Part shown: piece by piece, positions 22,614 to 34,399 of the stretch | Position numbering within the stretch: position 1 is the stretch's first letter | How the letters are laid out: each line of letters opens with the position of its first letter | Source: Rhynchosporium graminicola | Taxonomy: Eukaryota; Ascomycota; Leotiomycetes; Helotiales; Ploettnerulaceae | NCBI GenBank assembly: GCA_900074885.1 | Contig: FJUW01000085.1 | Coordinates: 56,535 to 120,534 of the forward strand | Direction: 5' to 3' | Length of the DNA: 64,000 bases | Notes under the pieces: generated by a model | Databases searched by the model: none | What the model was told of the DNA's origin: nothing | What the model saw: only the letters and a program-made list of their open reading frames with translations | Translations under genes and position numbers: made by a program

Positions 22614-25600
22614 ATGTTCTCGACAATATCCCGCGGAATTTCAAGGGTCAGAAAGGCATACACATGCTCATCATGTCGATGCAATATTCAAGCAAACGGC
22701 TATCCTCAGCAGGCCCCCCAGCAGCGACTTAATCGCGCGACAAGAGCTGCATTGAATGGTTTCTCGACCTCTTCGCAAATTTTTGAGGATGGCGATGTCA
22801 AAAATAATGACGAGGGCAATAAGAGCCTCAAAGGCAAAAAGGACGACCTCGAGCCAGCGACTGGAGACGATTTAACGCCAAAATTAAAGGATGAACCCAA
22901 AGGGCAGGAAAGAGGCAGAACGGGTGTGGATAAACTAACCCCGCTTTCGAGATCTATGACTACCCTTCGAGCCCTGAGAGATTCCTTACTTTCTGAGCCT
23001 ATGTCGCGATGGAGTGAGAAAGCGCCAATTGATGCGTCCGCTGTGGCGGTGCGGCCCGGCCTTGCGACTCTGCGACGAAAACGCAAGAGAGACGCGGCCT
23101 CTTTACGGAATAGAGCAGAGGGCTCTAAATCTGCGGATATGGCAAAGGATACACAGAAAGTCGATGGCTCTGGGGGTCTGCCATCTGATCAGACACTTAA
23201 GGATAAATTGCCTCCGGGGAAGTCAAGAGGGCAAATTACGAGAAAGCAGAAAGCATCTCCCAAGGCAAAAGCCAGTAGTTCAAGCACTGTTTCGAAAAGT
23301 AGGGAGGATCGTTCTTTAAATCCGCCCGTTGTGGATGGGAAGGGTAGGAAATCTATCGCTCCCAAAGGACCACTTGACGATGTACAACAGTTCCTGAACG
23401 AAAATCCATCTCTTCGTAACAAGGTCAAAATCATGAATAAACAAGGACCTAAGTTGCCTATTCAACAACGGATTGAGAAATTATTAGAAGATGATAGCCT
23501 CTCAGAAGCTGAAAGATTACAAACCTTGCGCACAGTGGTCAATTTCCGGCAGACTGAGACCTGGCCAAGGCTGGTGTCAACTCGTTCAAAAGTTCCGAGA
23601 TCCATTGCTAATGGGAAGGGTTTGGTCAGGAGGATCAATTCTACGGAGGACGAAGTCGCAGAGCGTCCTGGGGTATCCGTCAAAGCGCAACCTGGAACCA
23701 CTGCTCACGAAATCAAAACTGTAGACGCAGACAGTCTCCAACTGGTTCCTCTTGATACTGGACCGCTCAAGGTGCCTCAATTGTCGTATGGGTTGGAAAG
23801 AGTTCTATTCAACCCGGGAGTTTATCAACTACAAGATCCTCGATCAAGGGTGTTCAACTTCGATCCATATTTGCAGACAATAATGCCAGTCAGCGAGTTT
23901 GATTTCAATGCACTGAAGCAGTATGTGACTTCTTCTCGGGACAAGGTCCTCATCTCAAAGGCCATTGAAGAGAAGAAGAAATACACTGGGTCGACATCTA
24001 GCACAACATCTGCCCTCGCCCACTTCCACTTCCTCCTCTCGCAATGGCGAGAGATCACTACCAGCAATCTGTCCAAAATGTTTCCTGTCGAATTCCGCAC
24101 TTTCACGGCTATACAGCGTACCCCTACTTCCATTTTCTTACGCTGGAGGGATGGGGCATACGCCATCGACGCAGACAAGCAATACGACACGGCTAACATT
24201 CTTATGAGCCTTGGGAAGTCTATGGAGAAGCTTCTCACTCTCCCTACCGACGAGTTTGAGAGGTACCGGAAATCGAATCCAGAGGGGATCTCGGAGGAAG
24301 AGCGCAATGCAGCCGAAGAGTTTCACTACACTGGAATGGGCGATTTTCTACTGAGGTCACAGCTAGATGCTCATGATTCGCGTTTACCAGGGACTGGTAT
24401 GTTTGATCTCAAGACCCGAGCCGTGGTTTCAGTTCGAATGGATGCCGACGATTACGTGGAAGGTCAAGGGTATGAAATCCGAGGCCGGCACGGTGAGTGG
24501 GAGTCATTCGAAAGAGAATATTATGATATGATTCGTTCTGCTTTCCTGAAGTATTCTTTGCAAGTAAGAATGGGTCGTATGGATGGTATCTTCGTTGCAT
24601 TTCACAACACCGAGAGGATCTTCGGCTTCCAGTACATCAGTCTACCAGAAATGGACTTTGCGCTGCATGGAACGACCGATACGACGCTTGGAGACCAAGA
24701 GTTCAAACTGAGTTTAGATTTGCTCAACCGAGTCTTGGATCGTGCCACGGCAAAGTACCCAAAGCAATCAATTCGACTACTCATTGAAACTAGGCCTGCG
24801 CAAACTCCTTTCACTTACATATTCGCGGAACCTTTCACAGAGGCCGCCATTGAGAAGGTTCAAGAGACTAACAAGGCCAACATCGAGAAGTTTGAGAAGG
24901 CGGTCTTGGGCGTAGTCAACAGGGGTTACAGTGAAGAGGATCAACAGAAAGAGTGGGATAAGATCAGAGCCGCAGTTGACGAGAGCGTTGAACACGACGA
25001 AGCTGGCCGTGAGGCATCAGGAGGGGATCTTGATACGTCTGACCTCGACTCTGACCTGGATAACGGAGAAGATAATGAGGATCTTGCAGAGAACGAGGAT
25101 GACTCGGAAGAGGATGATTTGTTGGAAGAGGACGAGCTGGCCGATGCTGTCTCGACGGGTGAGAGTCAGGAATTCGCAGACGGAGATGAGGTCGTTGATG
25201 AGGATGCTGAGGGAGATGACCAGGAGACTGACCTGCAGGAGTCAGAGGCTGAAGAGCAGGAAATCGAAGATTTGGAAACTGCACAGGGCGAAGGAGCGGA
25301 GATGACTGATATTGTTCAGCCCGAGGATGTGCAGGACTTAGCTGATCTAGACGACAGCGTCGAAGTCGATCAAGAGAACGAGGATAAAGAAGTGGAAGCC
25401 CAGGAGCCCTTTGAGACAGCCAAACAAGAAGCCGATTCGTCCGAAGAGAAGGATGTGTCAAACTTGCGAATGAACACCGGACCTGCGATCACTGAAGACG
25501 AGTCAATCGACATGAATCGCAAACCTGGAAACATGATGGCCATGACCCTTACCATCAAGAACAAAGTGAACGGCCGATACGTTGAGCGTCCGAAAAATCT

Positions 25601-25931
25601 TACCAGCGATGACAAATGGAGTGTTGAATACGCGCTTTCCGAGATTAAAAATCAGGAAAGTGTTGCTAGATTGTACGAGATGGCAAAGAAACGCCGTGAG
25701 GCGGCGAATGTCAAGACGATTGATATGAGCAAGGACTCGTTCAATAATGAGTTTTTACAGAGGATTAAGGCTATGAACGAGAAGGGAAGGGAGTGGAGGA
25801 AGAAGCAGAGTGAGATTGATCAACAGACGCCGACTAAGACATTGAATGTCAAGGATGGCGAGAAGGTGACTTCGAAGGATCATGGTTTATGGACTGAGGA
25901 TGGAAATGACGGAGGTGAAGACAAGGCTTAG
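22614..25931 (+). CDS. PET127: mitochondrial RNA-processing protein PET127
   Basis: One uninterrupted exon of 1105 aa. The N-terminus is basic and Ser-rich (MFSTISRGISRVRKAYTCSS), fitting a mitochondrial presequence, and is followed by a long, low-complexity Lys/Ser linker. The conserved core (about residues 360-770) carries LSYGLERVLFNPGVYQLQDP, FNFDPYLQTIMP, RTPTSIFLRWRDGAYAID and GMFDLKTRAVVSVRMD. The last resembles the D-xK half of a PD-(D/E)xK nuclease fold. Yeast Pet127 is a membrane-associated mitochondrial protein needed for 5' processing and turnover of mitochondrial RNAs. A strongly acidic segment follows (about residues 790-960, dominated by Glu and Asp), then a conserved C-terminal basic stretch. 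Lack of introns is notable beside its heavily spliced neighbours. Confidence 0.9.
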   Translation: MFSTISRGISRVRKAYTCSSCRCNIQANGYPQQAPQQRLNRATRAALNGFSTSSQIFEDGDVKNNDEGNKSLKGKKDDLEPATGDDLTPKLKDEPKGQERGRTGVDKLTPLSRSMTTLRALRDSLLSEPMSRWSEKAPIDASAVAVRPGLATLRRKRKRDAASLRNRAEGSKSADMAKDTQKVDGSGGLPSDQTLKDKLPPGKSRGQITRKQKASPKAKASSSSTVSKSREDRSLNPPVVDGKGRKSIAPKGPLDDVQQFLNENPSLRNKVKIMNKQGPKLPIQQRIEKLLEDDSLSEAERLQTLRTVVNFRQTETWPRLVSTRSKVPRSIANGKGLVRRINSTEDEVAERPGVSVKAQPGTTAHEIKTVDADSLQLVPLDTGPLKVPQLSYGLERVLFNPGVYQLQDPRSRVFNFDPYLQTIMPVSEFDFNALKQYVTSSRDKVLISKAIEEKKKYTGSTSSTTSALAHFHFLLSQWREITTSNLSKMFPVEFRTFTAIQRTPTSIFLRWRDGAYAIDADKQYDTANILMSLGKSMEKLLTLPTDEFERYRKSNPEGISEEERNAAEEFHYTGMGDFLLRSQLDAHDSRLPGTGMFDLKTRAVVSVRMDADDYVEGQGYEIRGRHGEWESFEREYYDMIRSAFLKYSLQVRMGRMDGIFVAFHNTERIFGFQYISLPEMDFALHGTTDTTLGDQEFKLSLDLLNRVLDRATAKYPKQSIRLLIETRPAQTPFTYIFAEPFTEAAIEKVQETNKANIEKFEKAVLGVVNRGYSEEDQQKEWDKIRAAVDESVEHDEAGREASGGDLDTSDLDSDLDNGEDNEDLAENEDDSEEDDLLEEDELADAVSTGESQEFADGDEVVDEDAEGDDQETDLQESEAEEQEIEDLETAQGEGAEMTDIVQPEDVQDLADLDDSVEVDQENEDKEVEAQEPFETAKQEADSSEEKDVSNLRMNTGPAITEDESIDMNRKPGNMMAMTLTIKNKVNGRYVERPKNLTSDDKWSVEYALSEIKNQESVARLYEMAKKRREAANVKTIDMSKDSFNNEFLQRIKAMNEKGREWRKKQSEIDQQTPTKTLNVKDGEKVTSKDHGLWTEDGNDGGEDKA

Positions 25932-26498
25932 GGAATCGCGGGAGCTGTATACTATGCAGCTGAAAAGGCTATATCATTGTCAACTTGTAGATCAGAAGGG
26001 AGTGTTAAATAGGATAGAAAAATTCTGTAAAATGTATAATAAAACGTCTCTCTAGCGATGTTCTGACAGCTGCACGTGTCTGCCACTTATGGTCTTCGAA
26101 GCTTTTCTCACGAACTCACCCAACCTTCCTCGAATATAGCTTTATTAACATTTGAAATTAGCAGTACGATTATTATCATTCTTGCTACCGCTCTTATCGC
26201 AAACACTTGGATCCTTTTAACTTGTATTCTATACGCTATTCACTGAATTTTGGATATTACTTGCTCAGCCAGCTCGGTTCGTCTATTTCGCTTAACATAG
26301 GAGGACCACGAGCAAAACATCTGTTCCTGCACACTCTAATCTAGATAAGGCTAAATGCTCTAATCTCTTACGCAATGATATTTAGGTGAGTAAATTGCCC
26401 ATGGTAGGTAGGGGGATGGCCAAAAAAAAGAACCTCTTTTACTGCCCTCTCGGTGTGGACAAAAGTATGTTATACAAAAAGACAATATCGACTATTGT
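25932..26498. other. intergenic region
   Basis: PET127 3' UTR and downstream DNA. A T-run on the minus strand just past the tRNA 3' end (plus-strand AAAAA near 26,476-26,480) would serve as the Pol III terminator. A run of A/G at about 26,420-26,430 is simple sequence. Confidence 0.4.
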
Positions 26499-26590
26499 TG
26501 CACACTCCGGGAATCGAACCCGGGGCCAGCGCATGCATGCCTGTAAGTGAGCCATGGGAAGCGCTGATTTTACCACTAAACCAAGCGTGC
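26499..26590 (-). tRNA. tRNA-Gly(CCC) with intron
   Basis: Reading the minus strand, the acceptor arm pairs GCACGCT with AGTGTGC. The D arm is TGGTTTAGTGGTAA, an A-box match. The anticodon stem AGCGC pairs with GCGCT around loop TTCCCA..T, giving anticodon CCC. About 21 nt sit after position 37, the canonical tRNA intron site. The T arm GGGTTCGATTCCC is a perfect B box. Discriminator base A. The gene totals 92 nt with the intron and 71 without. Confidence 0.93.
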
Positions 26591-27010
26591 TAGATGTGTT
26601 TGAGAATCGTTGCCAAGCGGCGCGTTATATGCGTTATTGATGGTTTGAATTTTATCACCATTAGGTTCTGGAATAGAGCTGAAAGTAAGATTCGAGCTCG
26701 AAGGTCAAGAATAAGACCAAGAGAGAACTTATAGCGATAATTGGAGATTAGCAAACGAGAAAGATGTAAGACATTACATATAAACCATTAACCCTATCCC
26801 AATGAATATTTTCTTTGTTCGTGATGTCCTGGTCTGGTTCTCATTGGTATTGGCATACCCATGCAGGTTATTAGAAGTTGCGCTGCAGCCTCGTCAAAAC
26901 CTGGCGGGGGAAGCACCGTGAAGCGCTGATTTCAACCGCAAACCTGCCTCCCACCAAGTCATCAACATATTTGAACGCACCCCCACGACTTCACAAGCGG
27001 AAAGCTCAAA
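26591..27010. other. intergenic region
   Basis: 420 bp holding the 5' flank of the tRNA gene and the GET4 promoter. Nothing else is recognised. Confidence 0.4.
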
Positions 27011-28116
27011 ATGAGCTCCAAAATCGAGAAGATCATCGTGCGTCTGCAGGGAAAGCAAGTCTCTCCTTTTCTCCCCTCCCCAGCCAAATCTAACCATCCT
27101 GCAGAATCACAGAAGGAGCATACTATGAAGCGCAGCAGCAGACCCGAGTCGTGGCAGCACGATACGTCAAGTCCGCAAGCTGGGACGCGGCAATCGATAT
27201 CCTTTTCAACGTCTCGCAATCTTTACTGAAAGCAGGACAAGGAGGCAGCGGTGGAGATCTGGGCTTGTTCTTGGTCGATGTGTATAAGCAGGCGGAGCTG
27301 AAGCCGGATTCGACGAGTAAGGGGAAGTTGTTGACACTGTTGAGGGCGTTTGATAGTGAGGAGCCTACGAGGAAGAAGTTTATCGGGGAGATGATTGGGT
27401 ATTTTTCTATTCCTTTCTATTGTAGAGCTTGTGGAACACAGGAGCTGATTACAGCAAACAGATGGTCAGCAAAATGCGGCGAATACCCAGCCGGCGAGCC
27501 AGAACTTCACCATGTAGCAGGCTCCCTATACGCCGAGGAACACGAAGCCTACGAAGCTGAACGACATCTCACCCTAGGCACGAAGGATTCCCCAGAAGTG
27601 TTTGTGAAGATGGAGTATGAATGGTACACGCAGGACGATTCGCACACAGCAGCTCTTTACGCAGCGCGTGTCGTATTCCCATATCTCCTTGTTGGCAATG
27701 TGCGCGATGCTACGAGATCCCTACGACTATTCACGAGCAGATTGACCGAGGCGAACAAGGGACTCTCAGTGCAGGATGTCAGTAGCAATTCGTTAGACAT
27801 GCGGATCTATCCCAGCTTGCCGCTGCTGAATTTCCTGGGCTTGTTATTATTGGCTGTGCAGAAAGGAAGTGCGGGTTTGTTCACGCAGCTGAGGTCGAAG
27901 TACGCGGCGCATATCCAGGAAGTGGGCATTTGGGATGAGGCGTTGACTACGGTGGCGGAGATGTACTTTGGTATCTCGAGACCGAGACAGGGGAATCCGC
28001 TGTTTGATATGATGGGCAGTATGTTTGGGGGAGGAGGCGGTGCTGCTGCGAATGTGAAGCCCCAGCCAAAGCGTGTTGGAGGAACTTCTGCACCTGCTGC
28101 TGAAGGTCTGGATTGA
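27011..28116 (+). CDS. GET4: GET complex subunit Get4
   Basis: Exons 27011-27054, 27105-27398 and 27462-28116; 330 aa. The first intron uses a GC donor (GCAAGT) with an AG acceptor. Only this join keeps frame and restores the conserved K-ITEGAYYEAQQQTRVVAARY. Further family landmarks are LLKAGQGGSGGDLGLFLVDVY, GEPELHHVAGSLYAEE and PLLNFLGLLLLAVQ. Get4 is an alpha-helical repeat protein that, with Get5 and Sgt2, hands tail-anchored membrane proteins to the Get3 ATPase in the cytosol. The C-terminal Gly/Ala tail after ISRPRQGNPLFDMMGSMF is unconserved. Convergent with the next gene, with 130 bp between stops. Confidence 0.92.
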
Positions 28117-28246
28117 TCAATGACAAATTCAAATTCAAACGCAAACTTGTATAGAAACGCCGGCTCGAAGCAAATATCCAGTAAAAGCAACGCTTGGGTA
28201 TCTAACACCTCGCTATGTCTGCCAAACCACAAAAGACCGTAGAATA

Positions 28247-28822
28247 TCACCGGAGAGCAGCTTCATCTTCGGCTTCGTACATCCAGTTATCTTCTGCTAA
28301 AGCATTGACTTTAGCTCGGAGACTGGCCCGTACGGCTTCGAGGAGTTCTAGTATTGTCAGAATAGCTCCGTCCAGATCCTAGGAACTGTAGGTAATTACC
28401 AGCAGGTTCACTAGGAGCACGATTTCTATCTCTCTGGTGGTGCTTCACTGCGTCTGCTAGTCTCTGACGTTCCTCTAAACCATAATATCAGCACGATTCT
28501 TCCCTCCCCCCACACATAGAAACAAATTAAACGTAGGAAACTCCTCACTCTCATCCTCCTTCTCCTCCCCATGAGCCCCCTCATCCTGCTCGTCGAACGG
28601 CTGTACAGGCAAATCCTCAATCTCAAACTCGCCATTCTTATCCCTGATAACTATATCTGAGGAATCAGACTCAGGATCGACATCGAGACGGAGGGTTTCT
28701 GCGGATGTGGAGGTCGAGCTTGTGGTTGGACGCCGAGTGAGATGTTGTTGGAAGAGATTGCGCCGGACGTTGGTGCTGCGGTGGGTGGAGCTACTGGATG
28801 TTCCTTGTCTGCGTTCCGGCAT
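28247..28822 (-). CDS. acidic hypothetical protein, splice model unresolved
   Basis: The first exon starts at 28822 (MPERRQGTSSSSTHRS). It encodes a Ser/Thr-rich N-terminus, then LRLDVDPESDSSDIVIRDKN and a strongly acidic stretch. A second block reads QRLADAVKHHQRDRN, and the last block AILTILELLEAVRASLRAK, LAEDNWMYEAEDEAAL ends in a TGA at 28247. The helical C-terminus looks coding, but the two introns I can propose are either very short or have weak donors, so exon joins are uncertain. I do not recognise the family. Confidence 0.5.
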
Positions 28823-29285
28823 TTTGTATATATATGTTTGTTATAAGAATGGTGGGTTGAGGAATGCTTGAGGGGCGCGAGAAAAGGGAGGTTGTTGTCT
28901 CTTGTGTTTTGTTTTGACGAGGCTCGGGGCGAGGCTCTGTATTGATGGGGGTTTTCGGTAGCCACGAGTATTGGAAGTAAATATAACTTTATTGAGATCC
29001 TAAACTTTTATGGGGAGAAGCCAAATTTTGATTTTGGTACTTCAAAAACAGACCTTGATAAAATCTCCATTGGCTCCGTTATTTTTGCTATTCTGGACGC
29101 GTATCATTTCGTTTCAGCACTGGAAATAGTTGCTGTTTCCTCGCTTGTCAGGGGATTGTGGGGTGCATGAGCGCTGGAGCAAACGGCCCTTTGGCTCAGG
29201 ATTCCTTCAATCGTCTCATACATCCATCCTCAAAAGAGCCGCAATATTAACTTGCTCATAATGGTCTAACAAGAAAACGTTGATT
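28823..29285. promoter_or_regulatory. shared divergent promoter region
   Basis: 463 bp between the acidic protein (-) and RAI1 (+). No specific motif is identified. Confidence 0.35.
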
Positions 29286-30951
29286 ATGAGTAGCACATTT
29301 GAAATCCAGCCTATTGGTCGTTTTGTGGGCCAGAGTGCTGCTATTAAACGTCCGAAGGTATGCTTACTTCCGTCTTGTGCATGCTTTCGCCTTTTTTATT
29401 GTATTTAAAGTGCTATGCTGACTTAATGAAAGGAGATCGCTTGTTTCTCATACGATGATAAGCATCAATTCCGTCTAGATGACTCTTCTATCAGATACTA
29501 CTATCCTCCAGCTATTGGAGCAGATCTGTCAAGAGGCTTCGACACTTTTGAGAAACTCGATGATGAAGCGGACGATCACTTGGATAGCCTCCTGAAAGCT
29601 ATCATGGCCTTGGAGCAAGAGACGGGGAAGCGTGTTGAGACCGATCTCATTACGTGGAGAGGCATGATGACCAAGGTAAGTCTATCGGTAACTGCAAAAG
29701 ACCTCTGAAATTGATGTTTATAGATCATGGGAGCTATATTTAGCGACAGAGATGGGTAATTCGCTTTTCCAGGCCATTACAGTACTCAAGCTGACTTTTG
29801 GAGCTTCGAGATGAACGCCACGCTCTATCAAGTGGGCACTCCTTGCCAAGAGATATAACTTTAGCTAACGAGTACCTGTGAAGGGCACAATGTATGGTTC
29901 TGTGCTCATGCTCATGAGTCTTCACTAAATTGTATAGCTTTCTCGAAGAGAATCACGAATACAAACGCCAATCGCAAGCGAGACAGTCACGGCAGGTTTC
30001 ACAGCCAGGAAGGCCGTCTCAGGATATGATGAGCTTTTGGGGTAAGTAGGCAAGCGAGGTTCTGCTTTCGAGATGCTGATGGACGAAGGATATAAATTTG
30101 AGACGTTGTGCTTGCTACCAAAGACATGGGACGAGACACCAAGAGATTACATCGAAAACAGGGAGAACGAGATTGTGAACAACCATGCACAATACTGCTC
30201 TGTGGTAAAGACTGGGATCGGTCGCACAACCATGGTTCTCGGGGGCGAAGTAGATGCATGTATGTAACGCTCACTCTGACACACCTTCAGCACGTACTGA
30301 CCAATTTTAGTGTGGGATTCCAAGCCTAAGGACGGTGGTCCCATCAACTGGGTGGAACTCAAAACCTCTGCCGAAATACGGCACGATGGCGATCTCATGA
30401 ACCTAGAACGCAAACTCATGAAATTCTGGATTCAATCCTTCCTCCTCGGCGTTCCTAAGATCATCGTCGGGTTCCGGACACAAGATGGCTTTCTGAAAAG
30501 GGTTGAGGAGATGGACACGGCATCAATCCCTAGCACGGTGAAAAGGCGAGGGAAGGGAACTTGGGATGGGAATATGTGTATCAACTTTGCATCGGGGTTG
30601 CTTGATTGTAAGTCTGATTGTGCGTCAAAACCAATGATCCCATGTTAATTAGTGATAGTCCTCAAAGCGACGATTCAAGGCGATGGCGTTTGGCGCATCC
30701 GGAGAAAGGAGAGATCGCCTACCATTGAGGTGTTTAGGATTGAAGAAGCTGGACATGGTGATATTATCTCGGATGAGTTCATCAACTGGAGGATAAAACT
30801 GGCTTTGAGCGATCCATTGCCTGCGGTTCCTGATCCTAATCTTGCTCCTGCTCCTGCTCCTGCTTCTGAGCGAGTGTCGTCGCCAGTCTTTATTCCAGCA
30901 ACACCGGTAGCACCAGCAGCAGCTCCTGGCGGATATGTTCTTGGGTTATAG
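29286..30951 (+). CDS. RAI1: decapping nuclease Rai1/DXO family
   Basis: Nine exons: 29286-29357, 29433-29675, 29724-29755, 29804-29831, 29884-29891, 29938-30041, 30089-30259, 30311-30607 and 30653-30951; 417 aa. The fifth exon is only 8 nt and is needed to rebuild the conserved YQGTIFLEENHE. Active-site motifs are all present: RG in TWRGMMTK, GYKFE (Glu), GGEVD (ExD) and WVELKTSAEI (ExK). Yeast Rai1 is a nuclear partner of the exonuclease Rat1 that removes incomplete caps; mammalian DXO has related activities. The C-terminus ends in an Ala/Pro repeat (NLAPAPAPASE) that is probably disordered. Confidence 0.92.
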
Positions 30952-32036
30952 ACTGGAAGCATTGAACGCCACTGACAGCTTCTGTACGATAAATGGGGAC
31001 AGGGTTTGTGTAATGAAAGACAAACGGATTGTCAGACTTGCTGTCATCAACTTGTGGGCAGTACCCACGTAGATGAACTTCATGTTGGAGACTCGTTGTC
31101 CATGCTAAGTCGACTCTAGTGAAGCAAGAGTTGATCTCTTGCGATCGACAACAAAGCATATTTTATGAAGTCATGAAAATGTGATATGAGTTTACTTGAT
31201 ATATCACGGAAGTGCTTTGTGACTTTTGAATAAAGTACAATTCTAACACACAAAAGTGCGTTGGGCTTTGGTAAGAAGAGCATTTCAACCTGAAGTCGGT
31301 CGACATGCATCTTGTAATCATTCTTGAGACTGGAAAAGACATAGAAGTGACAAAGTCGTACCTCACCTAGGATACATCCTCACCCGATATCTGCCACGCT
31401 GCATAATAATAATTTTAGGTGCTTATTCACTTTGGTCCCTCCGGACTCGCTGACTTTGAGGGTAAATACACGTACCATCATCCATGGCTTCATACAGGGA
31501 GGGGTCCTATAGACCAATTAATCTCTCGGATGGCTTGTACAATTAGGGGAAATCCGAAGTGCGTACAAGGAAGAGGCTGGCCGCTTGCCATCAGGTGCTG
31601 GAATCACGGATAACGAAAAAAGCCTCGGGGGCGCCTCAACAATAAACAGTAAATGTCCCAACTAACTCACCTCACATATTGTGGGGAAGACCTGGAGTTG
31701 ATGAGTAGCGCGAGGTGAGGAACCAACCTAATTCAGTGAACTCTGTCTGTATGGAATTATACAAAGATTTTAAATTGGAATCCATCAATTGCAATCAGGA
31801 ATTGATACGTCATCTCATCTCATCTCATCTTCAAAATTGTTTGTCACTGCCCTCTCACAGCATATAAGTACAGTATTTTCCTTCACAAGCATTCTCGCTT
31901 GTCATCAGGGAGCAAGCAGCCAGGCAGCTCAGCAGACAGAACTCCGTGAAGCTTTTTCTTGCCCTGCGGCCAATGTAGTCCCAACCGAGGCTTTCAGACC
32001 ACAGAGCACGCAAGACACAAAAGGAAAGAAGCTCCC
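30952..32036. other. intergenic region
   Basis: About 1.1 kb with no supported gene. A short TCATC/TCTCA pentamer repeat lies at about 31,810-31,830. The 3' portion must contain the malic-enzyme promoter. Confidence 0.4.
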
Positions 32037-34399
32037 ATGAGTATCCCGATGGCTGGATTGAAAAGTGCAATAGGCCGACAACTCTATCGCCATACTTCCT
32101 TTGCGACAAGAACTTCTTCGAACGCCTCCTCATCAACATCCAATTTCGCAATGCCAGGTTCTCCTGCCACAACACGACTCTCATCCTCTGTTGCTACTAC
32201 TGCAGCTATCAAGATGTCGCCGGACCAGAGTATTCAGAACGAGAGCTCGAATCCGCCTATGGAAAATAATTCTCCCAGCAAGCAGCGAGCCAAGTAAGTT
32301 CATCGTTGGGTTGTCTGTTGCCCGAACGAGGTGAAATTCAGGAGGTTAATTTGGTGACGCGAATAGCATCCACCCTGATACATCGTACTCCATCGAATTG
32401 AGAAAATCATTCGGTGTACATGGTCTCACGCCTCCCAATGTCGAGAGCCATACACTCCAGCTTACTCGATGTGAGTACCAGCCAACCAAGTCCTAGGTCC
32501 AGGTGAAAACTTCTGAGTTCAGGTTCTGATAGATGCATTCTTTAGGTCTCAAGCAACTAGCTTCCAAAACGACACCGATCGAGAAATACACCTACCTCAG
32601 CAACCTCAGGAACAGCAATGTTCATCTCTTCTACCGTCTTGTCCTAACCAATTTCACTGTACGTATCGCAGACGCGACACCCGAAGTGGGATGCATGGAC
32701 ACGTGACTAATTTCCTGATCTGGTGATAGACAATCGCTCCTTTGATATATACACCGGTCGTTGGCGAGGCTTGTTTGAAATGGCATGAGATCTATCAGCA
32801 GCCTGAAGGTACGTTGTGGCGGACTTATGAATGTGATGATGAACCGTTGGGACATGAGATATTGTCCCAGCACTCCTACTCGATCTTCGGGCTGCGATTT
32901 TAAATTTGACATACGTTACTGACGTTCCCAGGTCTTTACATCTCCTACAAAGACCGCGGGCACATCTACGAAGTCCTTCAGAACTGGCAACAACCAAATG
33001 TCGAGATCACCGTTGTCACTGATGGTTCTCGTATCCTTGGACTAGGAGATCTCGGCATCAATGGTATGGGAATCCCCGTTGGAAAGCTAGCTCTCTACAC
33101 AGGATGTGCTGGTATTCGACCAGAAGCTACCTTGCCATTATGTCTTGATCTTGGAACCAGCAACAAGGAGTTGTTGGCAAGTCCATTATATATGGGTGCC
33201 AAGATGCCAAAGGTTTCTGAGCAGGAAGAAGCTGACTTCTTGGACGAGTTGATGGTTGCTTTGAATAAGAAGTGGCCTGGGTGAGTACTGCTATACGTTA
33301 ACGGCGGAGAAGCTGACATTACTTAGCATTGTTGTCCAGTTTGAAGATTTCAAGAATCCGTTCCCAGCACTTGAAAGATATCAACACAAGTATTCTATGT
33401 TCAACGACGATATTCAAGGAACTGGTGCTGTCATCCTCGCTGGTATTATCAACGCCCTAAAGAAGAGCGGTGTTCCAGTTAAGGAACAGCGAGCTGTTTT
33501 TATGGGTGCTGGAAGTGCTGGTGTAGGTGTCGCTAAGCAGATCGTAGAGTGCTTTATCAAGGAGGGTTTGACAGAGGATGAAGCAAGACGTTGTTTCTGG
33601 TTTGTCGATACCAAGGTATACCCTTCCCTGAAGTCACTAGGTACACTGCTTACATTAATAGGGCCTAATCACAGACGACAGAGGAGACAGACTAGCACAA
33701 CACAAAGTCTACTTCTCCCGCGACGACAACAAAGGTCTTCAATTCAAGACCCTGCCTGAAGTCGTTGACTTCGTCAAGCCAACCATTTTGATGGGTCTCT
33801 CGACAATGCGCGGGATCTTCGATGAGCACATTCTCAAGACGATGGCTAAACTAAATCCCAATCCGATCATCTTCCCTCTTTCAAACCCGTCCAGTAACTC
33901 CGAGTGCACATTTGAGGAGGCCATCAAGCACACCAACGGGACTGCTATCTTCGCAAGTGGCAGTCCTTTCCAGCCCTACCTCTACAAAGATAAAATCATG
34001 ATTCCAAGTCAAGGAAAGTAAGTTATCTTCCGTACTTCTCAATACCACATTCAACTCACATCCCTCCTTAGCAACATGTATGTCTTTCCAGGTATCGGAC
34101 TCGCGGCTATCCTCTGCAAATCAGTCCATATCAGCAACTCTATGATCTATGCCTCTGCCGTAGCACTGAGCAACGCCATTACGCCCGCCGAACTCACCGA
34201 CGGTCGTCTGTATCCCGAGCTCGACCGGATCCGAGAGGTTAGCGTGGTTGTAGCTCGTGAAGTAATCAGAGAAGCTCAGCGACAAGGTCTAGATCGTGAG
34301 CCAAGTATTAGGGATCTTGGGGATAGGGAACTGGATCGTTGGATTAGAGAGAGGATGTATGATCCTACGAAGGGGGATGTTTTGAGAGCGAATCTTTAG
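32037..34399 (+). CDS. MAE1: NAD(P)-dependent malic enzyme, mitochondrial
   Basis: Eight exons: 32037-32293, 32367-32470, 32546-32658, 32730-32808, 32932-33280, 33327-33615, 33662-34017 and 34072-34399; 624 aa. The first ~60 residues are Ser/Thr/Arg-rich without acids (MSIPMAGLKSAIGRQLYRHT), a plausible mitochondrial presequence. The malic N-terminal domain shows YTPVVGEACLKW, ISYKDRGH and VTDGSRILGLGDLGINGMGI. The metal/catalytic region is QFEDFKNP and MFNDDIQGTGAVILAG. The dinucleotide site is VFMGAGSAGVGVA, and FPLSNPSSNSECTFEEA is also typical. It oxidatively decarboxylates malate to pyruvate; NAD versus NADP preference cannot be read safely. The upstream ATG at 31959 is in frame but adds a Cys-rich stretch unlike a presequence, so I chose 32037. 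Confidence 0.95.

Noticed and set aside
24964..25461. 165-codon minus-strand frame rich in Pro, Leu and Arg
   Set aside because: It is the complement of the acidic insert of PET127; GAG/GAC codons read backwards give Leu, Pro and Val.
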